From positions 177,963 to 241,962 of the forward strand of contig NZ_MWOK01000003.1 of NCBI RefSeq assembly GCF_012932145.1: a stretch of DNA of 64,000 bases, read 5' to 3'. The notes under the pieces were generated by a model. The model was given only the letters and a program-made list of their open reading frames with translations. It searched no databases and was not told the origin of the DNA. Of the stretch, positions 28,357-39,528 are shown piece by piece (the first letter of the stretch is position 1; the number at the start of each line of letters is the position of its first letter). The position numbers and the translations under genes are program-made. The stretch is from Acidovorax sp. SRB_14 (GTDB taxonomy: Bacteria > Pseudomonadota > Gammaproteobacteria > Burkholderiales > Burkholderiaceae_C).

Positions 28357-30477
28357 ATGCCCAAGTCCCCACCCCCACGTCGCCATGCCAGCGGCACCCC
28401 TGCGGCCGCCTCGGCCGCCAATCCATCCAAGGCCCCCCACGGCGAAGGTGGCGAACTGCAGCAGCAGGCCGACGGCAGCCACCCGGTGCTGACCACGCAG
28501 CTGGGCATTGCCATTGCCGACAACCAGAATTCGCTGCGCGCCACGCCGAAGGGTCCCACGCTGCTGGAAGACTTCATCCTGCGCGAAAAAATCACCCACT
28601 TTGACCACGAGCGCATCCCCGAGCGCGTGGTGCATGCGCGCGGCTCGGGCGCGCACGGTTTTTTTGAACTGACCGAGTCGCTCGCGCAATACACCACGGC
28701 CAAGGTGCTCACCGAGGTCGGCAAGCAAACGCCGCTGTTTGCGCGCTTTTCCACCGTGGCCGGCGGCGCCGGCTCGGTCGACACGCCGCGCGATGTGCGC
28801 GGCTTTGCCGTCAAGTTCTACACCAGCGAAGGCAATTGGGACCTGGTGGGCAACAACATTCCGGTGTTCTTCATCCAGGACGCGATGAAATTTCCGGACC
28901 TGGTGCACGCGGTGAAGATGGAGCCCGACCGTGCATTCCCGCAAGCGGCGAGCGCGCACGACACCTTCTGGGACTTCATCTCGCTGATGCCCGAAGCCAT
29001 GCACATGGTGATGTGGCAGATGAGCGACCGCACCCTTCCGCGCAGCCTGCGCATGATGGAAGGCTTTGGCATCCACTCGTTTCGCCTGCTCGACGCACAG
29101 GGCCGCAGCACCTTCGTCAAGTTCCACTGGCGCCCCAAGCTGGGTCTGCAGTCCACCGTGTGGGACGAGGCCCTGAAGCTCCAGGCCGCGGACAACGACT
29201 TTCACCGCCGCGACCTGTTTGAGGCCATCGAGGCCGGCAACTTCCCAGAATGGGAGCTGGCGGTGCAGCTGTTCACCGAAGACGAAGCGGCCAGCTTCCC
29301 GTTCGACCACCTCGACCCGACCAAGATCGTGCCCGAAGAGCTGGTGCCGCTCAAAACCATCGGCCGCATGGTGCTCAACCGCTGGCCCAACAACTTCTTT
29401 GCCGAAACCGAGCAGATCGCGTTCTGCCCGGCCAACGTGCCGCCCGGCATCGACTTCTCGAACGACCCGCTGCTGCAGGGGCGGCTGTTTTCGTACCTCG
29501 ACACGCAGCTGATCCGCCTGGGCGGGCCGAACTTCACGCAGATCCCGGTCAACGCGCCGCAATGCCCGTTCCACAACCTGCAGCGCGACGGCCACATGCA
29601 GATGCGCCAGCCCCAGGGCCGGGTCAACTACGAGCCCAGCAGCCTGCAGCCCGACACGCCGCGGGCCTCGCAGGCCGTGGGCACGCGCGCCTTTGCCGAG
29701 CCCGCCGGCGACGGTGCCAACGGCCGCGTGCGTGCCGAGAGCTTTGCCGACCACTTCAGCCAGGCGCGGATGTTCTACCGCAGCCAGAGCAAGGTCGAGC
29801 AGGCGCACCTGGCCTCGGCGCTGGTGTTCGAGCTGTCCAAGGTCGAGACAGTGCGCGTGCGCGAAGCCGTGGTGGGGCAGCTGCGCCACATTGACGAGAC
29901 GCTGGCCCAGCGCGTGGCCGATGGCCTGGGCCTGAGCGCCCTGCCGCCGGCCCCGCCCGCCGCGGTGGCGCCGCAGGACCTGCCGCTCTCGCCCGCCACG
30001 GCGTTGATTGCGCGCATGAAAAACACGCTCAACGGCCGCTGCGTCGGCATTCTGGTGGCCGATGGCTCCAGCGCCAAATCCATCGCCGCGCTGCAGAAAG
30101 CCATTGAAAAGGAAGGCGCCAGCGTGAAGATCGTGGCGCCCAAGGTGGGCGGAGCGGTGCTCGACGATGGCAAGCACCTGAGCGCCGATGGGCAGCTGGC
30201 GGGCATGCCTTCGCCCCTTTTTGATGCCGTGGCGTCGGTGCTGGCGCCCGAACAAGGCGGCAAGCTGGCACGCGAAGCCGCAGCGGTGAACTGGTTCCGC
30301 GATGCGTTTGGCCACCTCAAGGCAATTGCCGCCTGCAAGGGCTCGCAGGCTATCGTGCAGGCTGCGGGCATCGAGCCTGACGCCGGCGTGCTCGACCCGT
30401 CCGACACCGCGGCCTTCGTTGCCGCCGCCAAGACGCGCCAGTGGGAGCGCGAACCCAAGCTGCGCACCCTCGCCTGA
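28357..30477 (+). CDS. katE: Large-subunit monofunctional catalase (HPII/KatE type)
   Basis: Breaks down hydrogen peroxide; 706 residues, the size of the large-subunit clade. The catalytic histidine is H93 in '[12 protein letters not shown]', the distal asparagine lies in '[10 protein letters not shown]' (166-167), and the haem-ligand tyrosine is in 'RLFSYLDTQ'. The C-terminal flavodoxin-like domain specific to large catalases starts near residue 560 ('[12 protein letters not shown]'). The lysine- and proline-rich N-terminal arm is also expected. The protein should be cytoplasmic. The BCCT neighbour suggests a general stress locus, but the regulator is not visible. Confidence 0.95.
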   Translation: MPKSPPPRRHASGTPAAASAANPSKAPHGEGGELQQQADGSHPVLTTQLGIAIADNQNSLRATPKGPTLLEDFILREKITHFDHERIPERVVHARGSGAHGFFELTESLAQYTTAKVLTEVGKQTPLFARFSTVAGGAGSVDTPRDVRGFAVKFYTSEGNWDLVGNNIPVFFIQDAMKFPDLVHAVKMEPDRAFPQAASAHDTFWDFISLMPEAMHMVMWQMSDRTLPRSLRMMEGFGIHSFRLLDAQGRSTFVKFHWRPKLGLQSTVWDEALKLQAADNDFHRRDLFEAIEAGNFPEWELAVQLFTEDEAASFPFDHLDPTKIVPEELVPLKTIGRMVLNRWPNNFFAETEQIAFCPANVPPGIDFSNDPLLQGRLFSYLDTQLIRLGGPNFTQIPVNAPQCPFHNLQRDGHMQMRQPQGRVNYEPSSLQPDTPRASQAVGTRAFAEPAGDGANGRVRAESFADHFSQARMFYRSQSKVEQAHLASALVFELSKVETVRVREAVVGQLRHIDETLAQRVADGLGLSALPPAPPAAVAPQDLPLSPATALIARMKNTLNGRCVGILVADGSSAKSIAALQKAIEKEGASVKIVAPKVGGAVLDDGKHLSADGQLAGMPSPLFDAVASVLAPEQGGKLAREAAAVNWFRDAFGHLKAIAACKGSQAIVQAAGIEPDAGVLDPSDTAAFVAAAKTRQWEREPKLRTLA

Positions 30478-30647
30478 GAGCAGGCGCGGCGCCCGCGCGC
30501 CCCTGTTCGTTGGACCTGCCAAGGAGTATGGGACCGCCGCCCGAAGAGGTCAGACAGGTCGAGAGCGCCGTAGGTGCTTCGCGCGCCGAGCAGCAGCGCG
30601 ACAGCCTGCTCTGAGCGCGCCGCGAGCGCGTTGGCCCGCGGCCTGCG

Positions 30648-31637
30648 TCACTGCGGCTGGAAGCCGCTGCCCTGGATGATGCGCGTCCACGCCTGGGTAT
30701 AGGCGCGCTCGCGCGCGGCCAGCTGCTGCTGGGTCATGTAGTCCATGGTGAGGCCCAGGTCGGTGAGCTGCTTGCGCACCTCGGGCAGCAGCAGCACCTT
30801 CGAGACCGCGACCGACAGGCGGTTGAGCTCGCGCTGCGGCGTGCCCTTGGGCGCGTACAGGCCGTAATACGGCAGGTCTTCGAAGCCCTTGAGGCCGAGC
30901 TCAGAAAACGTCGGCACCTCGGGCATCGCGGCCTGGCGCTTGCCGCCCAGCACCGCCACCACGCGGATCTTGCCGGCCTTGTGGTTTTCGATGAAGTCCT
31001 GCACCGAGCCCACGCCGGCCGCGATCTGGTTGCCCAGCATGTCGGCCACCATCGGGGCGCTGCCGCGGTAGGGCGCGGCCACCAAGTCGAGCTGGTATTT
31101 CTGGCCGATCAGTTGGACCAGAAACTCGGGCGTGGACGCCGGCGCCGGAATGCCCACTGCACCCTTGCCGCCGCCCTGCGCCTTGACCCAGTCCACGTAA
31201 GCACCAAAGTTCGGGGCCGGCGTGCCGCCCGAGACGGCAAAGGCGTTGACGAAGGTGGCGATGCCGGCCACGGGCACGAAGTCGCGCACCGGCTCGTAGC
31301 CGGGGTTGCGGGTGACCAGTGGCAGGATCGAGATGGTGTGGTCGTGCGAGAGGAACAGCGTGCGGCCGTCGGCGGGCGCGCCCTTGAGCGCCTGCGCCGC
31401 GATCTGGCCACCGGCGCCGGGACGGTTGTCGACCACCACGGGCGCCTGGATCTGGTCCTTGAGCTTGTCGGCCAGCAAGCGCGCGATCGCATCCGAGCCG
31501 CCCCCGGCCGGAAAACCGACCAGGATGCGCACGGGCTTGGCCGTCTGCGCCATGGCGGTGGACAAGGCCAGACCCGCGGCCAGGGCGCCGGCGCAGCGCA
31601 GGGCGCGCGCCAACAGGGTGCGACGTGAAGACAACAT
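30648..31637 (-). CDS. Bug/TctC-family tripartite tricarboxylate-type binding protein
   Basis: A 329-residue periplasmic binding protein of the large Bug family, which captures carboxylates and other small organic acids. A signal peptide ends at 'STAMAQT' (about residue 30). The mature start 'KPVRILVGFPAGGGSDAIAR' and 'VVVDNRPGAGGQIAAQAL' are hallmark motifs. GGAG lies ahead of the ATG at 31637. No TctA/TctB membrane genes are nearby, as is usual for these orphan proteins in Burkholderiales, so the ligand is unknown. The 170 bases downstream to katE contain nothing I can support. Confidence 0.88.
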   Translation of the reverse strand: MLSSRRTLLARALRCAGALAAGLALSTAMAQTAKPVRILVGFPAGGGSDAIARLLADKLKDQIQAPVVVDNRPGAGGQIAAQALKGAPADGRTLFLSHDHTISILPLVTRNPGYEPVRDFVPVAGIATFVNAFAVSGGTPAPNFGAYVDWVKAQGGGKGAVGIPAPASTPEFLVQLIGQKYQLDLVAAPYRGSAPMVADMLGNQIAAGVGSVQDFIENHKAGKIRVVAVLGGKRQAAMPEVPTFSELGLKGFEDLPYYGLYAPKGTPQRELNRLSVAVSKVLLLPEVRKQLTDLGLTMDYMTQQQLAARERAYTQAWTRIIQGSGFQPQ

Positions 31638-31758
31638 ATCCGACTCCCTCCAGGAATGAAATGGATGAACACCAGCGCAGCACGATAGCCGCCTGCGCGC
31701 GGTGCGGCAGGGCGCGGCGGGCGCCGGCGCCCGTCCGTGCCCACGGCGGGCATCTTGC

Positions 31759-31820
31759 ACTATGAAAAAGAGAGCTGCCAGCGCTTGCCAGGCAAGCGTC
31801 AGAGCCCTGTTTGGCTCAAA
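31759..31820 (+). repeat. Dispersed palindromic intergenic repeat, copy 5
   Basis: It contains 'GAGCTGCCAGCGCTTGC', a CAG loop and 'GCAAGCGTCAGAGCC'. It lies between the argH stop and the Bug protein start. Confidence 0.8.
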
Positions 31821-31835
31821 CCGCTGCGCCAGCCC

Positions 31836-33293
<1,458 letters not shown>

Positions 33294-33344
33294 GGTGGGG
33301 CAATAATCCGGTGGAACAGACACCCGGGACGCCCGGATGCCGCA

Positions 33345-34478
33345 ATGCAAAACCCGCAAATTTTATCGACCCTGCCGCAAGATCTCGAATCCTTGCCTCC
33401 AAGGCCCCGCGCGCACGCCAAAGTGCGGCGCGCGCTGGTGTTCGACGCCTGCGAAGTCGGCGTGGTGCTGCGCGCCGTGCTGTTCGTCGAAACGGTGCTG
33501 GGCGTGGGCGCGATGTACGGGGCCGACACGCTGCTGGACTGGCTGGCGCGCCTGGCGCTGCTGACTGGCGGCGCCCTGCCCGCCACGCTGGCCTGGCTGG
33601 TGGCCGCCTGCAGCCTGAAGACGCTGCTGCAGCGCCTGGGCACGCGCGGCCAGTACGCGGCCGGTGTGGCGCTGGGGGCGCTGGCGGGCGCCTATGCCTG
33701 CGCCATGCTGGCGCTGGCCGGCGTGGTGGCGCAGCCGCCCTGGCTGGCGAGCAGCGCCAGCGGCGCGCTGCTGGCGGCGGCGCTGGTGGCGGCGCTGGTG
33801 CTGCGCGCGCGCGGGCGCACGCCGGCGGCTACCACGGCGCGGCTCGCCGAGCTGCAGTCGCGCATCCGGCCGCACTTCCTGTTCAACACGCTCAACAGCG
33901 CCATCGCCCTGGTGCGCGAAGAACCGGCCCAGGCCGAGTCGCTGCTGGAAGACCTGAGCGACCTGTTTCGCCACGCGCTGGTCGAACAGGGCGAGGCCGT
34001 GACGCTGGCCGAAGAGATCACGCTCGCGCGGCGTTATCTGCACATCGAGCAGGTGCGCTTTGGCGCGCGCCTGCAGGTGCAGTGGCAGCTCGACCCGCGC
34101 GCCGACAGCGCACGCCTGCCGCCGCTCCTGCTGCAGCCGCTGGTGGAGAACGCCGTCAAGCACGGCATCGAACCGAGCGCGCGCGGCGGCAAGCTGCGCG
34201 TGCAGACCGAGCTGCGCGGCAGCCGCGTGGTGGTGCGCATCACCAACACCGTGCCCGGCGAGAACGCGCAGGGGCCCGCGGCCCCGCCCGGCCACGGCAT
34301 CGCGCTGGCCAATGTGCGCGCGCGCCTGGCGCTGCTGCACGACGTGCAGGGCGAGTTCAGCGCCGGCATGGACGGCGGCCTCTACCAGGTGCGCATCGCC
34401 CTGCCCGCGCCCCGCCCGGCGCGCGCGCCAGCGCCCTCCCCGACCCCCGCGCGCCGCAGCGCGCCGACTGCCCCATGA
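33345..34478 (+). CDS. LytS/AlgZ-type sensor histidine kinase
   Basis: A 377-residue membrane kinase. Four hydrophobic segments occupy about residues 40-155, followed by the His_kinase domain with the phosphoacceptor H177 in '[14 protein letters not shown]'. The ATPase domain has the N-box '[13 protein letters not shown]' and the G-box '[13 protein letters not shown]'. The ATG at 33345 is chosen because the open frame upstream only shadows argH. Its stop overlaps the start of the response regulator by four bases. By family and synteny it resembles AlgZ/FimS of Pseudomonas, but the input signal and targets in this organism are unknown. Confidence 0.85.
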   Translation: MQNPQILSTLPQDLESLPPRPRAHAKVRRALVFDACEVGVVLRAVLFVETVLGVGAMYGADTLLDWLARLALLTGGALPATLAWLVAACSLKTLLQRLGTRGQYAAGVALGALAGAYACAMLALAGVVAQPPWLASSASGALLAAALVAALVLRARGRTPAATTARLAELQSRIRPHFLFNTLNSAIALVREEPAQAESLLEDLSDLFRHALVEQGEAVTLAEEITLARRYLHIEQVRFGARLQVQWQLDPRADSARLPPLLLQPLVENAVKHGIEPSARGGKLRVQTELRGSRVVVRITNTVPGENAQGPAAPPGHGIALANVRARLALLHDVQGEFSAGMDGGLYQVRIALPAPRPARAPAPSPTPARRSAPTAP

Positions 34479-35233
34479 ACATCCTGGTCGTTGACGATGA
34501 GCCCCTGGCGCGCCAGCGCCTGCGCACCCTGCTGGCCGACTGCAGCGCGGACGCGCCGCACAGCGCGCCCCACGCCGTGGCCGAGGCCGCCAGCGCCGCC
34601 GAGGCGATGGAGCGGCTCGCCCCGACCGGGGGCCGCGCTTTCGACCTGGTGCTGCTCGACATCCACATGCCCGGCCAGGACGGCCTGGGCCTGGCACACC
34701 AGCTGCGCACGCTGGCGCACCCGCCGGCCTTGGTGTTCGTCACAGCGCACACCGACCACGCGGTCAGCGCCTTCGAGCTCGACGCGGTCGACTACCTGAC
34801 CAAGCCGGTGCGCCGCGAGCGGCTGCAGCAGGCGCTGGCAAAGGCGCGGCGCGCCGTGGGCACGCCCGCCCTGGCCGCTGCGCCGCCCCGGGCGGGCGAG
34901 GCGCTGTTGATCCAGGACCGCGGCCGCACCGAGCGCGTGCCGCTGGCCGAGGTGCTGTACTTCAAGGCCGAACAGAAATACGTCACCGTGCGCACCGCCG
35001 CGCGCAGCTACATCCTCGACGGCGCGCTCAGCGAGCTCGAAGCGCGCCACGCGCCGCACTTCTTGCGCATCCACCGCAACGCGCTGGTGGCGCGCCGCGC
35101 CGTGCGCGCGCTCGAAAAGCACGATGACCCCGAAGAAGGCGAAGGCTGGGCCGTGCGCCTGCAGGGGCTGGGCGAGCTGCTGGCGGTCTCGCGCCGGCAG
35201 GTGGCCGCGGTGCGCGAAGAAATCGAGCGCTGA
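34475..35233 (+). CDS. LytTR-family response regulator (AlgR-like)
   Basis: A 252-residue regulator. The receiver domain (1-125) has the acidic pocket 'VVDDEP', the phosphoacceptor D62 in 'LVLLDIHMPG', and the conserved lysine in 'DYLTKPVRRERL'. The C-terminal DNA-binding LytTR domain (about 145-250) includes 'VLYFKAEQKYVTVRT' and 'FLRIHRNALV'. It is translationally coupled to the kinase and ends just before a dispersed repeat that separates it from the convergent hisF. AlgR-like proteins control type IV pili and other surface traits in Pseudomonas; the targets here are not visible. Confidence 0.88.
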   Translation: MNILVVDDEPLARQRLRTLLADCSADAPHSAPHAVAEAASAAEAMERLAPTGGRAFDLVLLDIHMPGQDGLGLAHQLRTLAHPPALVFVTAHTDHAVSAFELDAVDYLTKPVRRERLQQALAKARRAVGTPALAAAPPRAGEALLIQDRGRTERVPLAEVLYFKAEQKYVTVRTAARSYILDGALSELEARHAPHFLRIHRNALVARRAVRALEKHDDPEEGEGWAVRLQGLGELLAVSRRQVAAVREEIER

Positions 35234-35275
35234 GCCTCCCCAAAGAAAACGGTCCCTTGCGGGGCCGGCGGCATG

Positions 35276-35338
35276 CTATCCAAACAATAGCTATCAGCGC
35301 TTTCCCAGAAAGGGCTGGAGGCCTATTTCATCAAAAAC
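35276..35338 (+). repeat. Dispersed palindromic intergenic repeat, copy 6
   Basis: It contains 'AATAGCTATCAGCGCTTTC' and 'GAAAGGGCTGGAGGCC', an imperfect stem. It sits between the convergent response regulator and hisF genes. Confidence 0.8.
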
Positions 35339-35341
35339 AGA

Positions 35342-36142
35342 TTACAGCCGCACCGGAATGCCGCGCGCCGCCATGTGCTGTTTGGCCTGCTGCACGGTGA
35401 ACTCGCCGTAGTGGAAGATGCTCGCGGCCAGCACCGCGTCGGCGCCGCCGATCTGGATGCCGTCGGCCAGGTGGTCGAGGGTGCCGACACCGCCCGAGGC
35501 GATCACCGGCACGCTGACCGCGTCGCTGACGGCGCGCGTGAGCTCGAGGTCGAAGCCCGCCTTGGTGCCGTCGCGGTCCATGCTGGTGAGCAAAATCTCG
35601 CCGGCGCCGCGCTGCGCCATCTCGGCGGCCCAGGCCACGGCGTCGAGGCCCGTGTTCTTGCGCCCGCCATGGCTGTAGACGTCCCAGCCCGCGCCCACCG
35701 GCTCGCCATGCGCGCCAAGGCGCTGCGCGTCTTCCGCACTGCGGCGCTTGGCGTCGATCGCGACGACGATGCACTGCGCGCCGTACTTGGCCGACACGGC
35801 GTTGATGACCTCGGGGTTGGCCAGCGCCGCCGAGTTGAAGCTGGTCTTGTCGGCGCCCGCGTTCAGGAGGCGGCGCACGTCATCCACCGTGCGCACACCG
35901 CCGCCGACGGTGAGCGGGATGAAGACCTGGCTGGCCACGGCCTCGATGATGTGCAGGATCAGGTCGCGCCCGTCGCTGGTGGCGGTGATGTCGAGGAAGG
36001 TGAGCTCGTCTGCCCCCTGCGCGTTGTAGCGCGCGGCGATCTCGACCGGGTCGCCGGCATCGCGCAGTTCGACAAAGTTGACGCCCTTGACGACGCGGCC
36101 ACCGGTCACGTCAAGGCAGGGAATGATGCGTTTGGCAAGCAT
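35342..36142 (-). CDS. hisF: Imidazole glycerol phosphate synthase subunit HisF
   Basis: Cyclase subunit that uses ammonia from HisH to make imidazole glycerol phosphate and AICAR. The 266-residue TIM barrel keeps catalytic D11 ('IPCLDV') and D130 ('VVAIDAKR') and the phosphate-binding 'TVGGGVRT' and 'ASGGVG' loops. It is separated from hisA by galE and a 193-base gap, unlike the usual hisA-hisF junction. The gap holds a perfect 14-bp palindrome (36298-36311) and possibly a promoter for hisF. hisI and hisE do not follow. Confidence 0.96.
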   Translation of the reverse strand: MLAKRIIPCLDVTGGRVVKGVNFVELRDAGDPVEIAARYNAQGADELTFLDITATSDGRDLILHIIEAVASQVFIPLTVGGGVRTVDDVRRLLNAGADKTSFNSAALANPEVINAVSAKYGAQCIVVAIDAKRRSAEDAQRLGAHGEPVGAGWDVYSHGGRKNTGLDAVAWAAEMAQRGAGEILLTSMDRDGTKAGFDLELTRAVSDAVSVPVIASGGVGTLDHLADGIQIGGADAVLAASIFHYGEFTVQQAKQHMAARGIPVRL

Positions 36143-36335
36143 GGCGCTGGAAATCCGGCAGTGGAAAAGAAGCCCGACAAGATACCACGCGGGTGCGGCC
36201 CGCCGGCCGGCCCTGGCGGCCCGTGGCGCAGGGCCCGGCTACGGGATGCTTCAAAAACGTGAGCACGCTGCGCTCGCCTGGCCCTGATTTGAGGCATTTT
36301 CAGGCCTGAAAGCGAAACAAGGCCTGCGTCGCGTG

Positions 36336-37367
36336 CTATGCTTTTTGAGAGTCCGGTGCCTGCAGCGTGCGCGCCACGCCGTCCTGCCAGCGCCAGGCGT
36401 CTGCGCACATGCGGTCGAGGTCGCGTCCCGCGCGCCAGCCCAGCAGCTGCTCGGCCAGCGCCGGGTCGGCCCAGCACTGCGCCACGTCGCCGGGGCGGCG
36501 CGCGACGACGCGGAAGGGCACGGCGCGGCCGCTGGCGCGCTCGAAGCTGCGCACCATCTCGAGCACCGACACGGGGCGGCCCGTGCCCAGGTTCACGGTC
36601 AGCAGCCCCGCGTGGTCCTGCAGGTAGCGCAGCGCCGCCACATGGCCTTCGGCCAGGTCGCAGACATGGATGTAGTCGCGCACGCCGGTGCCGTCGGGCG
36701 TGGCGTAGTCGTCGCCATAGACGCTCAAGGCTTCGCGCTGCCCGACAGCGACCTGGGCCACGAAGGGCATCAGGTTGCCCGGCACGCCCTGCGGGTCTTC
36801 GCCGATCAGGCCGCTCTCGTGCGCGCCCACCGGGTTGAAGTAGCGCAGGCGCGCAATGCGCCACTGGCCGGGCTCGGCCGCATCGACGTCGGCCAGCACC
36901 TGCTCCATCATGAGCTTGCTCCAGCCGTAGGGGTTGGTGGCCGAGAGCGGGAAGTCCTCGCGGATCGGCAGCGAGGCCGGGTCGCCGTACACCGTGGCCG
37001 AGGACGAGAACACCAGCGTGCGCACGCCGGCCGCCTGCATGGCCTGCAGCAGCACCACGGTGCCCGCGACGTTGTTGTCGTAATAGCGCAGCGGCTCGCG
37101 CACCGACTCGCCGACGGCCTTGAGCGCCGCGAAATGGATGACGGCGCGGATCGGGTGCTCGGCAAAGATGCGCGCCAGCAGCGCCGCATCGCGCACGTCG
37201 CCCTCGATGCAGACGGGCTCGGCGCCCGTGATGCGGCCCAGGCGCGCGAGCACCGAGGGGCGGCTGTTGCCGAAATTGTCGAGGATCAGAAAGGGCACGC
37301 CCGCCGCAGCCAGCGCCACGCAGGTGTGGGAGCCGATGAATCCGGCGCCGCCAGTGACAAGAATCAC
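36336..37367 (-). CDS. galE: UDP-glucose 4-epimerase
   Basis: Interconverts UDP-glucose and UDP-galactose for surface polysaccharide. The 343-residue extended SDR protein has the NAD-binding 'GGAGFIGS' (residues 6-13), catalytic S123 in 'SSSATVYG', Y147 and K151 in 'NPYGWSK', and 'RLRYFNPVGAH'. It begins ten bases after the hisA stop and so should be cotranscribed with the histidine genes. It has no metabolic link to histidine, which makes the position odd. Confidence 0.94.
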   Translation of the reverse strand: MILVTGGAGFIGSHTCVALAAAGVPFLILDNFGNSRPSVLARLGRITGAEPVCIEGDVRDAALLARIFAEHPIRAVIHFAALKAVGESVREPLRYYDNNVAGTVVLLQAMQAAGVRTLVFSSSATVYGDPASLPIREDFPLSATNPYGWSKLMMEQVLADVDAAEPGQWRIARLRYFNPVGAHESGLIGEDPQGVPGNLMPFVAQVAVGQREALSVYGDDYATPDGTGVRDYIHVCDLAEGHVAALRYLQDHAGLLTVNLGTGRPVSVLEMVRSFERASGRAVPFRVVARRPGDVAQCWADPALAEQLLGWRAGRDLDRMCADAWRWQDGVARTLQAPDSQKA

Positions 37368-37377
37368 GCTGTGGCGC

Positions 37378-38121
37378 TCAGACCGCGTTCAGCGCATCGG
37401 CGCGCGCCTGCGCGGCGGCGAAGTCGAGGTCGCCGGTGTAGATGGCGCGGCCGCAGATCACGCCTTCGACGCCTTCGTCCTCGACGGCGCAGAGCTGCTC
37501 GATGTCCTGCATGCTGCCCAGGCCGCCCGAGGCGATGACGGGAATGGTCACCGCCTGCGCGAGCTTGACGGTGGCTTCGACGTTGATGCCCGAGAGCATG
37601 CCGTCGCGGCCGATGTCGGTGTAGATGATGGATTCGACGCCCCAGTCCTCGAACTTCCGCGCCAGGTCCACCACGTTGTGGCCGGTGAGCTTGCTCCAGC
37701 CGTCGGTGGCGACCTTGCCGTCCTTGGCATCGAGGCCGACGATGATGTGGCCGCCAAATGCCGTGCAGGCGTCCTTGAGGAAACCGGGGTTCTTCACGGC
37801 GGCGGTGCCGATGATGACGTAGCGCAGGCCGCCGTCGATGCATTTCTCGATGGTGTCGAGGTCTCGGATGCCGCCGCCCAGCTGCACCGGGACGTCGTCG
37901 CCAACCTCGCGCAGGATGGCCTTGATGGCGGCGATATTCTTGGGCGCCCCGGCGAATGCGCCGTTCAGGTCCACCAAGTGCAGCCGGCGCGCACCGGCAT
38001 CGACCCAGCGGCGCGCCATGGCGGCCGGGTCTTCACCGAAGGTGGTCGATTGGTCCATGTCGCCTTGCTTGAGGCGTACGCAATGGCCGTCCTTGAGATC
38101 GATGGCAGGAATGAGCAGCAT
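37378..38121 (-). CDS. hisA: ProFAR isomerase HisA
   Basis: Isomerises ProFAR to PRFAR in histidine synthesis. The 247-residue TIM barrel has catalytic D8 in 'IPAIDLKDG' and D131 in 'VGLDAKDG', plus 'QLGGGIRD' and 'ASGGLGS' phosphate loops. The gene lies 55 bases after hisH and ten before galE. Confidence 0.96.
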   Translation of the reverse strand: MLLIPAIDLKDGHCVRLKQGDMDQSTTFGEDPAAMARRWVDAGARRLHLVDLNGAFAGAPKNIAAIKAILREVGDDVPVQLGGGIRDLDTIEKCIDGGLRYVIIGTAAVKNPGFLKDACTAFGGHIIVGLDAKDGKVATDGWSKLTGHNVVDLARKFEDWGVESIIYTDIGRDGMLSGINVEATVKLAQAVTIPVIASGGLGSMQDIEQLCAVEDEGVEGVICGRAIYTGDLDFAAAQARADALNAV

Positions 38122-38176
38122 GGTGGTTCAGCGAAAAAAGCGATGGCAGGCGCGGCCCGAACAGATGGTGAAAAAC

Positions 38177-38854
38177 TCAGGGATTCCAGTGCAAAAAGTT
38201 GCGGTAGAGCTGCAGGCCCTGTTCCGCGCTTTTCTCGGGATGGAACTGTGTGGCGAAAATATTATCGCGTGCGATGGCCGAGGCGAACAGGCCGCCATAG
38301 TCGGTCTCGCCCGCGCAGTGGCGCGCATCGGACGGTCGGGCGTAGTAGCTGTGGACGAAATAGAAGTGGCTGCCGTCGGGAACGCCGGCCCACACCGGGT
38401 GCACGGCGCCGCCATGCGGCACCTGGCGCACCGGGTTCCAGCCCATCTGCGGCACCTTGTAGCGGCTGCCGTCAGCTTGCAGCCGGCCGGCCAGATCGAA
38501 CCGGAGCACCTCGCCGTGGACCAGGCCCAGGCCCGGCGTTCCGCCGTCCGGCCCCTCGGCGCTGTGGTCGAGCAGCATCTGCATGCCCACGCAGACGCCG
38601 AACAACGGCTTGGCCGCGGCCGCTTCGAGCACCGATTCGCGCAGCCCCGAGGCCTGCAGCTCGGCCATGCAGTCGGGCATCGCGCCCTGGCCGGGCAGCA
38701 CGACGCGCTGGGCGGCGCGCACGTCCTCGGGGCGCGCGGTGACGACGACGGTCCAGGCCGTGCCGGCGGCCGCCGCCTGCACGGCCTGCGACACCGAGCG
38801 CAGGTTGCCCATGCCGTAGTCCACCACGGCCACGGTTTTTGCTTCTGTATTCAT
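38177..38854 (-). CDS. hisH: Imidazole glycerol phosphate synthase subunit HisH
   Basis: Class I glutamine amidotransferase that supplies ammonia to HisF. The 225-residue protein has nucleophile C88 in 'GVCVGMQ' and H205 and E207 in 'QFHPEKS'. Its ATG lies within a copy of the dispersed palindrome, only 50 bases after hisB, so the repeat forms its translation-initiation region. There is no clear Shine-Dalgarno motif. Confidence 0.95.
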   Translation of the reverse strand: MNTEAKTVAVVDYGMGNLRSVSQAVQAAAAGTAWTVVVTARPEDVRAAQRVVLPGQGAMPDCMAELQASGLRESVLEAAAAKPLFGVCVGMQMLLDHSAEGPDGGTPGLGLVHGEVLRFDLAGRLQADGSRYKVPQMGWNPVRQVPHGGAVHPVWAGVPDGSHFYFVHSYYARPSDARHCAGETDYGGLFASAIARDNIFATQFHPEKSAEQGLQLYRNFLHWNP

Positions 38855-38903
38855 AGCTGTCAGCGCTTATCAGGCAAGCGTTTGGAGCCGATTTGGCTTG
38901 AAG
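38851..38903 (+). repeat. Dispersed palindromic repeat, copy 7, covering the hisH start
   Basis: It has 'ATAGCTGTCAGCGCTTAT' and 'AAGCGTTTGGAGCCGATTT' ends. It fills the hisB-hisH gap and includes the hisH ATG. Confidence 0.8.
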
Positions 38904-38904
38904 A

Positions 38905-39528
38905 TCACAGCAGTCCCTTGGTCGAGGGGATGGTGCCGGCGCTGCGCGCATCGCGCTCGACGGCAAAGCGCAGCGCGCGCGCAAAGGCCTTGAACGCGGT
39001 CTCGCACTGGTGGTGGGCGTTGGCGCCGCGCAGGTTGTCGATGTGCAGCGTGGCGCCCGCGTGGTTGGCGAAGCCCTGGAAGAATTCGTGCGTGAGCTGG
39101 GTGTCGAACGCGCCGATCATGCCGCTCGTGAACGCGATGTTCTGCACCAGGCCGGGGCGGCCCGAGAGGTCGATGACCACGCGCGTGAGCGCCTCGTCGA
39201 GCGGCACGTAGGCGTGGCCGTAGCGGCGCAGGCCCTTCTTGTCGCCGACGGCGCGGGCCACGGCCTGGCCGAAGGTGATGCCGACGTCTTCGACCGTGTG
39301 GTGGCCGTCGATGTGCAGATCGCCGTCGGCGTGCACTTCGAGGTCGATCAGGCCGTGGCGCGCGATCTGTTCGAGCATGTGGTCGAAGAAGCCGATGCCG
39401 GTGTGCAGCGAGGACTGGCCCGTGCCGTCGAGGTTGATGCGCACGGTGATGCGCGTCTCGGCGGTGTTGCGGCTGACTTCAGCGGTGCGGTCGGAGGAAA
39501 TGGAAGAAATGAGGGCAGAAGAGGTCAT
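38905..39528 (-). CDS. hisB: Imidazoleglycerol-phosphate dehydratase
   Basis: Dehydrates imidazole glycerol phosphate to imidazole acetol phosphate. The 207-residue monofunctional form carries the metal-binding motifs 'DGHHTVED' and '[11 protein letters not shown]', plus '[11 protein letters not shown]'. Its start overlaps the hisC stop by four bases. There is no fused phosphatase domain, as expected outside enteric bacteria. Confidence 0.96.
   Translation of the reverse strand: MTSSALISSISSDRTAEVSRNTAETRITVRINLDGTGQSSLHTGIGFFDHMLEQIARHGLIDLEVHADGDLHIDGHHTVEDVGITFGQAVARAVGDKKGLRRYGHAYVPLDEALTRVVIDLSGRPGLVQNIAFTSGMIGAFDTQLTHEFFQGFANHAGATLHIDNLRGANAHHQCETAFKAFARALRFAVERDARSAGTIPSTKGLL

Noticed and set aside
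30528..30614. A 28-codon frame after katE with AAGGAG before its ATG
   Set aside because: The spacing from AAGGAG to the ATG is only one base, and the peptide has no features. Not enough to call a gene.
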